Assembly: GCA_026645575.1 (NCBI GenBank)
Contig: JAPKMW010000087.1
Coordinates: forward strand, 1 to 50,998
Length of the DNA: 50,998 bases
Reading direction: 5' to 3'
From: Caldilineaceae bacterium
GTDB taxonomy: Bacteria > Chloroflexota > Anaerolineae > Caldilineales > Caldilineaceae
In this document: in pieces, positions 1-9,248 of the stretch
Layout: every line of letters starts with the position of its first letter
How positions within the stretch are numbered: the first letter of the stretch is position 1
Notes under the pieces: generated by a model
Database searches by the model: none
The model's input: only the letters and a program-made list of their open reading frames with translations
What the model was told of the DNA's origin: nothing
Made by a program: the position numbers and the translations under genes

Positions 1-11
1 ATCAACTTCTC

Positions 12-48
12 CTCTCTAAACTCAGCCGTCCCTACGGGACGAAAGCAC
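12..48. repeat. Dispersed repeat R2, copy 1
   Basis: This stretch is nearly the same as 4511-4548 (core CTAAACTCAGC..CCCTACGGGA followed by CGAAAGCAC), with only a few differences over about 37 bases. Diverged copies lie inverted at 4467-4490 and 24339-24362. It is non-coding and its function is unknown. The window starts inside or just before it, so the left boundary cannot be seen. Confidence 0.6.
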
Positions 49-119
49 AGGTCGGTCGGTGTGAACCAACCTATCAAGACTTCTTTGACAAAACACTAGT
101 GAATGACGGCCTAAATAGA

Positions 120-176
120 CCAAATAGACTAATGGTAGGTGCGGCTTGCAGCCGCACCTACCATTAGTCTATTTGG
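120..176. repeat. Perfect 27-bp inverted repeat (hairpin)
   Basis: Arms 120-146 and 150-176 are exact reverse complements with a 3-base loop (TGC). The left arm is preceded by an overlapping copy of its own first bases (AAATAGAC). No T-tract follows, so it is not a typical intrinsic terminator; it looks like a dispersed palindromic element. It ends 40 bases before the -35 box of the glycoside hydrolase promoter and could insulate it from upstream transcription, which is inference. Confidence 0.7.
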
Positions 177-215
177 CAACGCACCTATTGGATCATGCTT
201 GGCGTTTTTTCGGTC

Positions 216-244
216 TTGACAAACAAAAATAGTTTTATTATAAT
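216..244 (+). promoter_or_regulatory. Consensus sigma-70 promoter of the glycoside hydrolase gene
   Basis: TTGACA at 216-221 and TATAAT at 239-244 are separated by exactly 17 bases, a full consensus match in an AT-rich stretch. Transcription would start near 251, giving a leader of about 84 bases before the ATG at 335. This argues against the in-frame TTG at 257 as the translation start. Confidence 0.85.
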
Positions 245-334
245 TTAATAAAATTTTTGTCCGCATTTTTTCGTATCACCATCAATCTTACACATATCTG
301 GAACAAACCTGCGACTTGCCGGAAGGACGTGATC

Positions 335-2677
335 ATGCGTAAGGGATTCTTTCCGTTGTTGCTTGTACTTTTGCTACCGCTGACCCTGCCGGTTTGGCTA
401 CTGGCCCAAGCAGCGGTAACAACGCTGGATGACTTTGAAGCCAAAACAACAACCTGGCAACCGGGTAAGGCGCCCACTTACCAGGATAGTAGCGCGCAAG
501 CTGTGGTGTTGACAGCCGAACACGCCACCGGCAAACAGGCGTTGGCGCTCCAATTTACCAAAACCGAAAACCCCAAAGCGATCTTTTTGCTTGAACGTCC
601 GCTAGATCTGAGCCAGGCGCCAATTATAGAATTCGACTTATTCAATCCCGGCACGGCGGCGGAAGTGGCGATTGCTCTCAGCACCGGTTCCAGTTGGGAA
701 TGGCATGAATCAGCCAGCGCACCCCTCAAACAAGGCGCGCAGACGGTCGCCTTTGACCTGACCAGCAACCAATATAAAACGGCGCGCAGCAACTGGGCCT
801 TTGGTGTATCAGTCGCAAAGCCGGCGGAAACACACCGGCTGGCCCTAATAGTTGTCCCAGCCGGTGATGGCGCGGTTTATCTGGACAACCTACGCCTGAC
901 CACAACCATGAGTGCTGGTGCAATCACACCGAAAGCGGTTGTCATCCCGACGCCTACTGCGACAGCGGTGCGAACCGCCAAAGCCGCCACCAAAGTTGCC
1001 CTTGCACCACCGACCACACCGGCCCGTCAATATCGTCCGCTGGCGCTGCCCCTGACGACCGATGGCATGGTTGCTAACCCCTTTGATCCCGCCCAGATTG
1101 ATTTGCGGGTGCGCTTTACCTCACCCACAGGGAAGGTTTTCCTAATTCCCGCCTTTTGGTATCAAGCCTTTATGGCCCAGTTGCAAGCGGACGGTGCGCC
1201 GGGGTGGCAAGTGCGCTTTACGCCGACTGAAGCCGGCGCCTGGCGTGCGCAGGCAGAACTGGCGCAACCAAAGCTGACCAGCAAAGTTTTAAATTTTACC
1301 GTGGCGGCGGATGCCACCGCTCGTGGTTTTGTGCGTGTCCACCCAGAAAATGCGCGCTATTTTGCCTTTGACAACGGCGACCTTTACTTCCCCATCGGCT
1401 TGAATATTGCCTGGTCAACTGGCGATGTCCTGGAGGATTACGAGCGTTGGTTTGATCGGTTGAGCGCCAATGGCGGCAATGTGGCCCGCATCTGGATGGC
1501 CTCCTGGTCGTTTGGGTTGGAGTGGCATGATACGGGGCTGGGTGATTACAGCAACCGCATGAAACAAGCCTGGCTGCTTGATCAGGTTTTCACATTGGCG
1601 GAAGAGCGGGGCATCTACATCATGCTCACGCTGCTCAATCACGGCGCCTTTAGCACATCAGTCAACCCGGAGTGGGCAGACAATCCGTATAATGTTGCCA
1701 ATGGCGGGATGCTCAAGACGCCGGCTGAATTTGTTACGAATGCCGAGGCGAAAGCCTTGTTTCAGCGGCGTTTGCGCTATATGGCAGCGCGTTGGGGCAG
1801 TTCTCCTCATCTCTTTGCTTGGGAATGGTGGAATGAGATCAACTGGACGCCCATCACTGATGCCCAGTTGCAACCCTGGATTGCCGAGATGACAGAAACG
1901 CTGACCACCTATGAGCCGTATGGGCATTTGATCACCCACAGCTATGCCTCTGGCAGCGGCTCCCCCATTTGGGCTATGCCGGAGTTGAGCTTTGCCCAAC
2001 AGCATGATTATAGCGGCAGCGATCTGATCGGCGTCTTTACCGACGCCAATCGCGGTTTCGACAAAAACGCCGGTGACAAGCCGCGCCTGGTCGGTGAGCT
2101 TGGCAACAGTGCTGGTGGTGAAAATTGGGAGCTTGACCAGGAGGCGATCCACCTGCACAATGGCCTCTGGGCCGCGCCCTTCACCGGGTATGCCGGCGGC
2201 GCCATGTATTGGTGGTGGGACAATTACATCGACCCCAACAATCTCTGGCCGCAATTCAAAGGGCTGCATGACTTTTTCCAAAACGAGGATCTGACGCGCT
2301 TGACGCCTACGTCGGTGACGATTTCAAGCAAAGAAGCAACGGCCTTAGCACTCCAAGGGGAAGACCGAGTCTTGTTATGGGTGCGTAGTGACGGATACAC
2401 CGTGCAAGCGGTCCAGGAAGCCTATGATCAGGCGTTGCGGGCGGCACTCAAAGCCAAGCGCAAGTTTACTGATTGGCGTTACGTGCCGCCGGTGCTGAGT
2501 GCGATCAACGTTACGCTCAGCGGCTTGCAAGATGGCCTTTATACCGTTCGCTGGTACTCGCCGACAGAGCAAAGCTGGGATGATGAAGCGAGCCTCCAGG
2601 TGAAAAACGGGACAGCCACCCTGACGATCCCCACGCTACAACGGGATGTGGCTATTAAATTGGTGCGCACGCCCTAA
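335..2677 (+). CDS. Secreted glycoside hydrolase, GH5-like (cellulase-type fold) with DUF5060-like domain
   Basis: A 780-aa extracytoplasmic glycosidase expected to cut a beta-linked polysaccharide or oligosaccharide by a retaining mechanism. The ATG at 335 was chosen because GGAAGGA lies 7 bases upstream; an in-frame TTG at 257 has no such site. Residues 1 to about 25 form a hydrophobic signal peptide. A beta-rich carbohydrate-binding-like domain beginning DDFE follows, then a Pro/Thr/Ala linker, a DUF5060-like beta domain and a TIM-barrel domain. In the barrel, the WWNEIN motif places the acid/base at Glu501, and VGELGN gives a candidate nucleophile at Glu588. A short beta domain closes the protein. 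It precedes a sugar importer on the same strand, so it may release the sugar that the importer takes up. The family is recognised from motifs; the substrate is not known. Confidence 0.82.
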   Translation: MRKGFFPLLLVLLLPLTLPVWLLAQAAVTTLDDFEAKTTTWQPGKAPTYQDSSAQAVVLTAEHATGKQALALQFTKTENPKAIFLLERPLDLSQAPIIEFDLFNPGTAAEVAIALSTGSSWEWHESASAPLKQGAQTVAFDLTSNQYKTARSNWAFGVSVAKPAETHRLALIVVPAGDGAVYLDNLRLTTTMSAGAITPKAVVIPTPTATAVRTAKAATKVALAPPTTPARQYRPLALPLTTDGMVANPFDPAQIDLRVRFTSPTGKVFLIPAFWYQAFMAQLQADGAPGWQVRFTPTEAGAWRAQAELAQPKLTSKVLNFTVAADATARGFVRVHPENARYFAFDNGDLYFPIGLNIAWSTGDVLEDYERWFDRLSANGGNVARIWMASWSFGLEWHDTGLGDYSNRMKQAWLLDQVFTLAEERGIYIMLTLLNHGAFSTSVNPEWADNPYNVANGGMLKTPAEFVTNAEAKALFQRRLRYMAARWGSSPHLFAWEWWNEINWTPITDAQLQPWIAEMTETLTTYEPYGHLITHSYASGSGSPIWAMPELSFAQQHDYSGSDLIGVFTDANRGFDKNAGDKPRLVGELGNSAGGENWELDQEAIHLHNGLWAAPFTGYAGGAMYWWWDNYIDPNNLWPQFKGLHDFFQNEDLTRLTPTSVTISSKEATALALQGEDRVLLWVRSDGYTVQAVQEAYDQALRAALKAKRKFTDWRYVPPVLSAINVTLSGLQDGLYTVRWYSPTEQSWDDEASLQVKNGTATLTIPTLQRDVAIKLVRTP

Positions 2678-2968
2678 TTTGACTGTACAATTCATTCCAT
2701 TTTTGCAAACGACAAAGATAAGGTATGATGAATAATATAAGCGATAAGCCAAACCTTATACCAGTTTACCGCACTCCCCATGCTGTGAAGCGCGCGGATT
2801 GGTAAAATCCCTGATAACTATGCATAGATGCAACCTGGTCAGCATCGCTGTTGTTCGCAGCAGTTCCTGACTGGCGCGGTACATCTGCTGCTGCGTTAGG
2901 CAAGTCTCCCCCATGAATATGTAGCAATATCCATTTTTTTGTCATTGTAGAATTGAAGGAGATGATCT

Positions 2969-4357
2969 ATGAAGGCTGTGACTGCAAAAATGCTTTCCCG
3001 CCGCACCTTCCTGACGGCCTTGGGCGCCACCAGTGTCGGTGCAGCGTTGGCCGCTTGTGTACCGGCCCAACCGGGCGCCGCTCCAGCCGAGAGCGGTAGT
3101 GGTGAAGCGGCTGCCCCTGCTGGCGAAAAGGTGCAAGTGCGCGCTCACATGGTGGAAAAGCAAGACGTTTCCGCCTGGATTCAGATGGGCTTGGATCAGG
3201 ACATTGATGGCTTTGTTTCCAACAACGGCGATATTGAAGTGGTCCTCGAAACCATCCCTGGCTGGACAGCGGAATATATTCCGAAAATTCTCTCGCTGGC
3301 CGCCGCTGGTGATCTCGGCGACCTCGTCTGGTATCCGCCCCGCCACCGCTCCCACATCGCCTGGGGCGTGAGCTACAACGTCGTGACCGACCTGAAGCCA
3401 TTGGCCGAAGGCGCCGGTTATGACCTGGGCGCCAACTTCTTTGAAGGCGCCAACAACGCCAACAGCGCCGAAGGCAAGCAATATTGGATGTCCTACATCT
3501 CCGAACCAATTGTGCCGGTCATTGCCTATAACAAGACCAAAGCGGTCGAAATGGGCATTGGCGAGCCGACCGACGAATGGACCTTTGACGAACTGGCCGA
3601 ATGGGCCAAGCAAGGCACCAATGAAGACACCTTCGGCTACTACGCCGCCGATCGCGCCTACCTCGGCTTTAGCGGCGCGCCCTATCTGCGCCAACATGGC
3701 ATCGAGCAGGTCAGCGAAGATGGCACCAAAGTCACCTTTGCCGACAACAAGGACGCCTTCGTCAAAGCGCTGGCCTACGACAACGATCTGACCAACACCT
3801 GGAAGGTTTCCCCCTCACCGGCTGCCGGCGCCATCAACGCCGCTGAACTCTTTGGCGGTCAGAAGGTGTTGGCTGTGGACATTTGGCCCTTCCGCATCCA
3901 GATCTATCCCGACACCTTCAAGGATTTTGAGATCGGCTTTGTCTTGACCCCAGTGGTCAACAAGGGTGATGCCCGCCGCAGTATGTTGAATGAGCATGTC
4001 TTTGGCATCACCACTTCCAGCCAGGCCCCGGATGCCGCCTTCAAGTTCCTCACCTGGATCGCCGGTAAGGAAATGAATGTGCAGGCGTTGATCCAAGGGC
4101 AAAAGGGTCCCATCGCCCGCGCCGATGTGTGGGCCGATGATCGCATCTACGAAAAACAACCCACCTACGCCAAGCTGCGCCCGATTATGGAGAGCATCGA
4201 GCCAGACTTCCTGGTCGCCAACTTCCGTGGTGAAGAGTATGACAACGCCCTCAACGCCGTCTACACCGCCATGATCGCCGGTGAAAAGACCCCCGATCAG
4301 GCTGCGGATGAGATCCAGGCCGCTTGCCAGGCTGTGCTGGACAAGGAACCGGCGTAA
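2969..4357 (+). CDS. Sugar ABC transporter substrate-binding lipoprotein
   Basis: A 462-aa family 1 extracellular solute-binding protein that would capture a sugar outside the membrane and hand it to the permeases at 4661 and 5652. GAAGGAG at 2955-2961 fixes the start at 2969. The N-terminus has a twin-arginine motif (SRRTFL, residues 10-15) and a lipobox ending at Cys30 (LAAC), so it is probably a Tat-exported, lipid-anchored protein. A low-complexity Ala/Pro/Gly spacer follows, then the two-lobed binding fold. The 291 bases upstream of it hold no gene and only a weak promoter-like pair (TTGCAA 2703, TATGAT 2724, 15-base spacer). Ligand identity cannot be read from the sequence. Confidence 0.9.
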   Translation: MKAVTAKMLSRRTFLTALGATSVGAALAACVPAQPGAAPAESGSGEAAAPAGEKVQVRAHMVEKQDVSAWIQMGLDQDIDGFVSNNGDIEVVLETIPGWTAEYIPKILSLAAAGDLGDLVWYPPRHRSHIAWGVSYNVVTDLKPLAEGAGYDLGANFFEGANNANSAEGKQYWMSYISEPIVPVIAYNKTKAVEMGIGEPTDEWTFDELAEWAKQGTNEDTFGYYAADRAYLGFSGAPYLRQHGIEQVSEDGTKVTFADNKDAFVKALAYDNDLTNTWKVSPSPAAGAINAAELFGGQKVLAVDIWPFRIQIYPDTFKDFEIGFVLTPVVNKGDARRSMLNEHVFGITTSSQAPDAAFKFLTWIAGKEMNVQALIQGQKGPIARADVWADDRIYEKQPTYAKLRPIMESIEPDFLVANFRGEEYDNALNAVYTAMIAGEKTPDQAADEIQAACQAVLDKEPA

Positions 4358-4375
4358 CGTTTAAGGGTGGCGCGG

Positions 4376-4627
4376 GACACTACAACGGATTAACGGATTT
4401 AGGAAGTAACGGATTTTTGTCTGTATGGGCGGTGGTTTGTCTGATGAGGGATGGTCGGTTGACGGGTCCCGTAGGGACGAATGAGTTTAGGGTGTGGCAA
4501 GATGATGCCCCTCTGCTAAACTCAGCTGCCCCTACGGGACGAAAGCACCCTTCAGAACCTTTTGCGCAAGTCATGGGTTGTATGCTTGACAAAAATCTGT
4601 TCCCTCCCAAATCCGTTGTAGTGTTCT
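4376..4627. repeat. Nested inverted-repeat island (R1 outer arms, R2 inner arms)
   Basis: The gap between the binding protein and its first permease is almost filled by two nested imperfect inverted repeats. The outer arms are R1 copies at 4376-4421 (plus) and 4588-4627 (minus), sharing ACACTACAACGGATT and GGATTTTTGTC-like blocks. The inner arms are R2 copies at 4467-4490 and 4516-4539. The whole island could fold as one long hairpin and so reduce read-through from the binding-protein gene into the permease genes, a known way to give unequal subunit amounts. That role is inference. Further R1 copies lie at 18581 and 33342. Confidence 0.7.
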
Positions 4628-4660
4628 GTGCGCCACCGCTTTTGTCTTCTTCACCTACCC

Positions 4661-5614
4661 ATGACTACTCAATCAACTACCCTACCCCCACTCAAAGCGT
4701 CGCCCACCCGACGACGCATGTCGGCGGCGCAGCGGCGGGAAGCCATTGAGGGGATTTTGTATCTCTCGCCCTGGATCATTGGCTTTTTGCTCTTTATTGC
4801 CTACCCGTTGTTACGGTCGATGTATTTGAGCTTTACCAAATACAATGTGCTGCGCCCGGCCCAGTTTATCGGCTTTGACAATTACGTTACGGCCATTATG
4901 GAAGATCCCCAGTTTATCCCGTCAATCTGGCGCACCTTTTATTATGCCGGCCTGAGTGTGCCGCTGGCGCTGATCGGCTCGTTGGTGGTGGCGATCCTGC
5001 TCAACCAAAAGCTGGTGGCGACGACAGTGTGGCGTACCATGTACTTTCTGCCCACCCTCACCCCGCTGATTGCTGCCACCTTGCTCTGGCGCTGGATGTT
5101 GAACCCGGAGGTCGGGCTAATCAACTACCTGCTGGGGCAAATTGGCATTGAGGGGCCAGGCTGGCTGGGCAGCACGCGCTGGGCGGTGCCGTCGCTGGTG
5201 TTGATGGGCTTGTGGGCCAGCGTTGGCGGGTCGCGCATGATTATCTTCCTGGCCGGTCTACAGGATGTTCCCAAAGAATTGCTGGAATCAGCGGAGATTG
5301 ACGGCGCCGGCACCTGGGCGCGCTTCTGGCATGTCACCTTGCCCATGATCTCGCCGACGATCTTTTTTAACTTGGTGTTGGGCATGATCTTTGCCCTACG
5401 CACCTTTGAAGCAGCCTTTATCTCCACCAATGGCGGGCCGGCGTGGGCCACTTGGTTTATTTCGCTTCACATCTATCAGAGCGCCTTTGTCAGCTTTGAT
5501 ATGGGCTATGCTTCGGCGTTGTCGTGGATCTTCTTCCTCATTGTGATGCTCTTGACAATGGTTCAGTTCTGGGCCTCCGGGCGCTGGGTCTTCTACGCCG
5601 GGGAACGCCGCTGA
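4661..5614 (+). CDS. Sugar ABC transporter permease (MalF/UgpA type)
   Basis: A 317-aa inner-membrane subunit with six predicted membrane segments, beginning with a hydrophobic helix around YLSPWIIGFLLFIAYPLL. Near residue 215 it has the EAA-type loop (ESAEIDGAGTWARFWHVTLP) that docks on the ATPase. The ATG at 4661 is preferred because the GTG at 4628 abuts repeat R1 and would add repeat-adjacent residues; neither has a clear Shine-Dalgarno site. It forms a pair with the next permease. No ATP-binding subunit is encoded nearby, so the importer probably borrows a shared MsmK/MalK-type ATPase, as many sugar importers of this family do. Confidence 0.88.
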   Translation: MTTQSTTLPPLKASPTRRRMSAAQRREAIEGILYLSPWIIGFLLFIAYPLLRSMYLSFTKYNVLRPAQFIGFDNYVTAIMEDPQFIPSIWRTFYYAGLSVPLALIGSLVVAILLNQKLVATTVWRTMYFLPTLTPLIAATLLWRWMLNPEVGLINYLLGQIGIEGPGWLGSTRWAVPSLVLMGLWASVGGSRMIIFLAGLQDVPKELLESAEIDGAGTWARFWHVTLPMISPTIFFNLVLGMIFALRTFEAAFISTNGGPAWATWFISLHIYQSAFVSFDMGYASALSWIFFLIVMLLTMVQFWASGRWVFYAGERR

Positions 5615-5651
5615 TTAGCTTGAATGATGGTTATACCTAGAGGATTTGATT

Positions 5652-6575
5652 ATGGCCCAGCAAGTGAAAGAAATGCCTGTCGCCGCCCGTCCGGTCTCTG
5701 CACCTAGGGCAAAAAATTATCAAGTGGGGCGGCTTACCCAACGCACCCTGCTTTACCTGGCCGTTGTGCTTGGCGCGCTGGCCTCCATGCTGCCCTTTTA
5801 CTGGACAGTGATCAGCTCCGGCAAGGACATTAGCGAATTTTACCGTTATCCCCCCACCTGGTGGCCGGAAGCAATGAAGTTTGCCGAGAATTACTACGAG
5901 GTGTGGACGATCGTGCCGATGGGGTTGTGGTTTGTCAACACCTTTATTATCACCTTCCTGGCGCTGGTAGGGACGGTGTTGTCGGCTACGCTGGTTGCCT
6001 ATGGCTTTGCCCGGTTTCGCTTTCCCGGTCGCGAGCTTTTCTTCTATATCACCCTGGCGACCATGATGTTGCCCACCGAAGTGACCTTGATTCCGACCTA
6101 TTTGATGTTCAAAAACTTTCGCTGGATCGACACTTGGTATCCGCTTTGGGTGCCGGCCTGGTTTGGCGGCGGCGCATTTAATATTTTTCTCATGCGCCAG
6201 TTTTTTATGACCATTCCCTTTGATCTGGACGAAGCCGCCCGTTTAGATGGGGCCAACAGTTGGCGCACGCTCTGGCAGATCTTGATGCCGCTCTGTCGCC
6301 CTGCTATCGCCACGATGGCGACGTTGGGCTTTATCGGTAACTGGAATAACTTCCTGGGGCCGCTCATCTTTTTGAATACGGAGTCGAAATATACGGTGGC
6401 GGTGGGGCTGCGCTATTTCCAGAGTTCGGTGGCGCAGGGGTTGGCCGTGGCGAAACCGCAAGATCATCTGCTCATGGGCGCGGCAATCATGGTGGCGCTG
6501 CCCTGTCTGATTCTCTTCTTCCTGGGTCAGAAATACTTTGTGCAAGGGATTGTGACGACAGGGATCAAGGGGTAA
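5652..6575 (+). CDS. Sugar ABC transporter permease (MalG type)
   Basis: A 307-aa inner-membrane partner of the permease at 4661, starting 37 bases after it. GAGGA at 5639-5643 stands 8 bases before the ATG at 5652, so this start is preferred over the in-frame TTG at 5646. It has six membrane segments and a clear EAA loop (DEAARLDGANSWRTLWQIL). Length and motif fit the MalG family. The gene is the last of the importer unit and is followed by a cluster of three hairpins. Confidence 0.88.
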   Translation: MAQQVKEMPVAARPVSAPRAKNYQVGRLTQRTLLYLAVVLGALASMLPFYWTVISSGKDISEFYRYPPTWWPEAMKFAENYYEVWTIVPMGLWFVNTFIITFLALVGTVLSATLVAYGFARFRFPGRELFFYITLATMMLPTEVTLIPTYLMFKNFRWIDTWYPLWVPAWFGGGAFNIFLMRQFFMTIPFDLDEAARLDGANSWRTLWQILMPLCRPAIATMATLGFIGNWNNFLGPLIFLNTESKYTVAVGLRYFQSSVAQGLAVAKPQDHLLMGAAIMVALPCLILFFLGQKYFVQGIVTTGIKG

Positions 6576-6596
6576 ATGGGGGATAATGAAACCTAA

Positions 6597-6694
6597 ACCA
6601 GTCTTGAAAGACTGGTCTACCGTCAGCCGTCGCTCTGCGACTCAGGTCAAGTCGCGGAGCGACGGCTGACGGTAGACGAGGGTTTCAACCCTCG
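6597..6694. terminator. Three abutting hairpins between convergent operons
   Basis: Three inverted repeats touch each other. Hairpin 1 pairs 6597-6605 with 6608-6616. Hairpin 2 pairs 6615-6641 with 6651-6677 (27 bp, a single T/G pair, 9-base loop). Hairpin 3 pairs 6677-6684 with 6687-6694. They lie between the converging permease and msrQ genes and could stop transcripts from both sides. There is no T-run, so a classic intrinsic terminator is not shown; a mobile palindromic repeat is the alternative. Confidence 0.55.
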
Positions 6695-6737
6695 ATCATT
6701 TCACGAACCATTTTACGTTCAACACACCTACATTCGC

Positions 6738-7448
6738 CTACGAATCAACCGCCACACGCACTTCTGCGGGTCGATTAACCATTGTTGTTTTTTCCGCCGC
6801 TTGGGTGGGACGGGTACGCCCAGTTTTTGCCGCTTGCGGACGCAGCTTACTAATCCACTGCCGAACCATCGGCAACCGCAAGATCAACAAGATCCCCAGA
6901 ATCCCACCATAAATCAGCGGTTTGGTAATATCAATCTTCACCAACCAAAGATAATGCAACACGGCAAAGATCCCCGCCGCGTAGACCAACTGGTGCAGCC
7001 GTTTCCAATTGCGCCCCAGCCGTTTCATCCAGCCCTTGGTGGAGGTGATCGCCAGCGGCAGCAGAATCAAAAAGGCGGCAAAACCCACAATCATGAACCG
7101 TTTTTGCAAAAGCGCATCATCCAGGAAGGCGCGCAGGCTAAAACCATAGTCCATGCCAATAAAGTTGAGCAGGTGCAGACTAGCATAGAGAAAGGCATAA
7201 AGCCCCAATGGTTTGCGCGCCGGCAACACAAAGCGCCACCCCAAGAGCGTGTTGATCGGCGTACAGGCCAGCGATAACACCAACAGCAAAATCGCGGCTG
7301 ACCCTGTGCGCGATGTTGTCTCGGCAATGGGGTCAACCCAACGGCCTGCCCAGAGCCCCCAAGCCAGTTGCGCCAGTGGGATCAGCCCGCCAATGGTGGC
7401 GGCTAGCCAAAACCAATGTTTCTGAATGTACTGCTGCACCGTCTTCAT
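6738..7448 (-). CDS. msrQ: MsrQ-like heme b membrane subunit (ferric reductase-like)
   Basis: A 236-aa membrane protein with about six hydrophobic helices and conserved His residues in helices (for example near YASLHLLNF and VLHYLWL) suited to bind heme b. In the family it passes electrons from the respiratory chain to the periplasmic molybdoenzyme MsrP. Its ATG overlaps the msrP stop codon by one base (TAATG), so the two are translationally coupled. The C-terminal 30 residues are polar, basic and low in complexity. Confidence 0.87.
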   Translation of the reverse strand: MKTVQQYIQKHWFWLAATIGGLIPLAQLAWGLWAGRWVDPIAETTSRTGSAAILLLVLSLACTPINTLLGWRFVLPARKPLGLYAFLYASLHLLNFIGMDYGFSLRAFLDDALLQKRFMIVGFAAFLILLPLAITSTKGWMKRLGRNWKRLHQLVYAAGIFAVLHYLWLVKIDITKPLIYGGILGILLILRLPMVRQWISKLRPQAAKTGRTRPTQAAEKTTMVNRPAEVRVAVDS

Positions 7449-8458
7449 TAGAAATTCTCCTGCAAATCCATGCCTTCGTAGAGCGAAGCCACTTCATCCG
7501 CATAACCATTAAATTTCAATGTGTCCCGCCGCCCGCTCTCACCAATCCGGCGCTCGGTGGCCTGTGACCAACGGGGGTGATTGACTTCGGGGTTGACATT
7601 GGCATAGAAGCCATATTCGTTGGGCGCCGCCTTCATCCAGGTCGAGACTGGCATCTCGTCCGTCAGTTCGATCTTGACAATGCCCTTGCCACTCTTAAAG
7701 CCATACTTCCACGGCACCACCAACCGGATGGGCGCGCCATTGGCCGGCACCAGCGGTTTGCCATACATCCCTGTCGCAAAGATCGCCAGCGGATTCATCG
7801 CCTCATCCAGCCGCAAGCCTTCGACATAGGGCCAGTCAATAAAACTGCCACCCTGTTGGCCGGGCATCTCTTCCGGGCGTAGCACCGAAGTAAATTTGAC
7901 ATACTTGGCTTCGGGCGTTGGCTCCACCAGCTTGATCAATTCCCCCACCGGAAAACCGACCCACGGAATCACCATCGACCATGCCTCGACACAGCGTAAC
8001 CGATAGATGCGTTCTTCCTGGGGGAATCTTGCCAAAATATCCTCATAACTGATCATCTGCGGCTTGTTCGCCAACCCGGTAATCTCAATATTCCAGGGCA
8101 ACACCGTGAAATCCTTGGAGAGCGGGGCAACTTGTTCTTTCTCCAACGAAAATTCGTAATAGTTGTTATAATTGGTGATCTGGTAATAATCATTGAGTTT
8201 GCCATCCAATTCATCAGCCGGTTGGCTGGCAAAAGGCTCCGGGTGGGCCAACGCATCAGGCAGCTCCTTCACCACTTCTGCGGGGGCGGCTTTACCCGCC
8301 GGCGCCGCTTCGCCGGATGACGCCGACGGTCCCGCCGCGCCACCACAGGCCGCAAGCGCTAACGCTCCTACGGCTAACGAACCGGCGCCCACCATAAACT
8401 TGCGTCGCGACTGAAAAACATGTTCCGGTGTAATCTCTGAACGTGAAATCTTGACCAT
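7448..8458 (-). CDS. msrP: MsrP protein-methionine-sulfoxide reductase, molybdopterin subunit
   Basis: A 336-aa sulfite-oxidase-fold protein that repairs oxidised methionines in exported proteins using Mo-molybdopterin. Residues 16-21 (QSRRKF) and the following hydrophobic stretch form a Tat signal. A lipobox-like LAAC ends at Cys38, followed by an Ala/Pro-rich spacer, so here the enzyme may be lipid-anchored to the membrane rather than free. Cys156 in [11 protein letters not shown] is the expected molybdenum ligand, and [11 protein letters not shown] matches the family. GAGGAG at 8467-8472 supports the start. The 244 bases upstream, shared with a divergent gene, contain no other gene. Confidence 0.9.
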   Translation of the reverse strand: MVKISRSEITPEHVFQSRRKFMVGAGSLAVGALALAACGGAAGPSASSGEAAPAGKAAPAEVVKELPDALAHPEPFASQPADELDGKLNDYYQITNYNNYYEFSLEKEQVAPLSKDFTVLPWNIEITGLANKPQMISYEDILARFPQEERIYRLRCVEAWSMVIPWVGFPVGELIKLVEPTPEAKYVKFTSVLRPEEMPGQQGGSFIDWPYVEGLRLDEAMNPLAIFATGMYGKPLVPANGAPIRLVVPWKYGFKSGKGIVKIELTDEMPVSTWMKAAPNEYGFYANVNPEVNHPRWSQATERRIGESGRRDTLKFNGYADEVASLYEGMDLQENF

Positions 8459-8702
8459 AATTCTATCTCCTCAAGGATAATTATCAGCAGCCCACCTTGC
8501 AACCGCACTCGCACGATTCTGGACTACATGACTACACGACCACGCGACTTTGGACTACTGACTATTTCTCTTCACAATTGTCTACAGATACTCTACCAGC
8601 CTGGGGTAAATTTTGCATTAACACAATATTACAAGACAATTACGTTTAACAGTAGTGGATTAACACCAATGTTGAAACCCGTTCGGTTGAGTAAATCTAC
8701 CT

Positions 8703-9188
8703 ATGCCTATTAACCTTCATCCAGCGACGGTTCATTTTCCGATTGCATTTTTGTTATTGGCAAGTGGCGCCGGCTTGCTATACATCTACTGGCGACCACT
8801 GGAAGTGTTGCGCACCTTGACCTGGTGGCCTATGCTGCTAGGCTGGCTGGGGGCGCTGGTGGCGATGCTGACCGGTTTGCTGGCACAGAGCGGTTTGCCG
8901 CCCGCTGCGCCCTACCGCGCCACGCTGAACTGGCACATCACCACCGGCCTGGCCCTCTGGGTGTTATATGGCCTGCTGCTCTACTGGCAGTGGCTGTACC
9001 AAAAGAAGCCGCCCCGGCGCACGAAAGCGGCGACGCAAGCTGTCACACCGCCGCCCGATCTGTTGCAACAGCCGGCGCTACGCTGGCGCGTGACCCTGCT
9101 GCTGCTTACGGGCATCTTCTTGGTCTTAGCCAGCGGCTGGAATGGCGGCAAACTAGTCTACACCTGGGGTGTCAATGTGCTGCAATAA
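8703..9188 (+). CDS. DUF2231-type membrane protein
   Basis: A 161-aa membrane protein of unknown function. The opening (LHPATVHFPIAFLLLASG) is the hallmark of DUF2231, in which a HPxxVHFP motif precedes the first helix. Four hydrophobic segments are visible, with a basic Lys/Arg/Pro loop near residues 101-113 between the third and fourth. It is divergent from msrPQ, and a redox link with that pair is possible but not shown. No strong ribosome binding site precedes the ATG. Confidence 0.75.
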   Translation: MPINLHPATVHFPIAFLLLASGAGLLYIYWRPLEVLRTLTWWPMLLGWLGALVAMLTGLLAQSGLPPAAPYRATLNWHITTGLALWVLYGLLLYWQWLYQKKPPRRTKAATQAVTPPPDLLQQPALRWRVTLLLLTGIFLVLASGWNGGKLVYTWGVNVLQ

Positions 9189-9248
9189 CCTACCCAGCCT
9201 CGCTCTAACAGTAAGCGTAGCTGCAATTTGTAAGAAGCAAAGGAAGAC

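Noticed and set aside
1658..2281. 207-residue minus-strand reading frame
   Set aside because: It lies opposite the catalytic domain of the glycoside hydrolase, which has the active-site motifs.
2678..2968. Riboswitch or tRNA before the sugar-binding protein gene
   Set aside because: No conserved fold or cloverleaf could be drawn; only a weak promoter-like pair is present.
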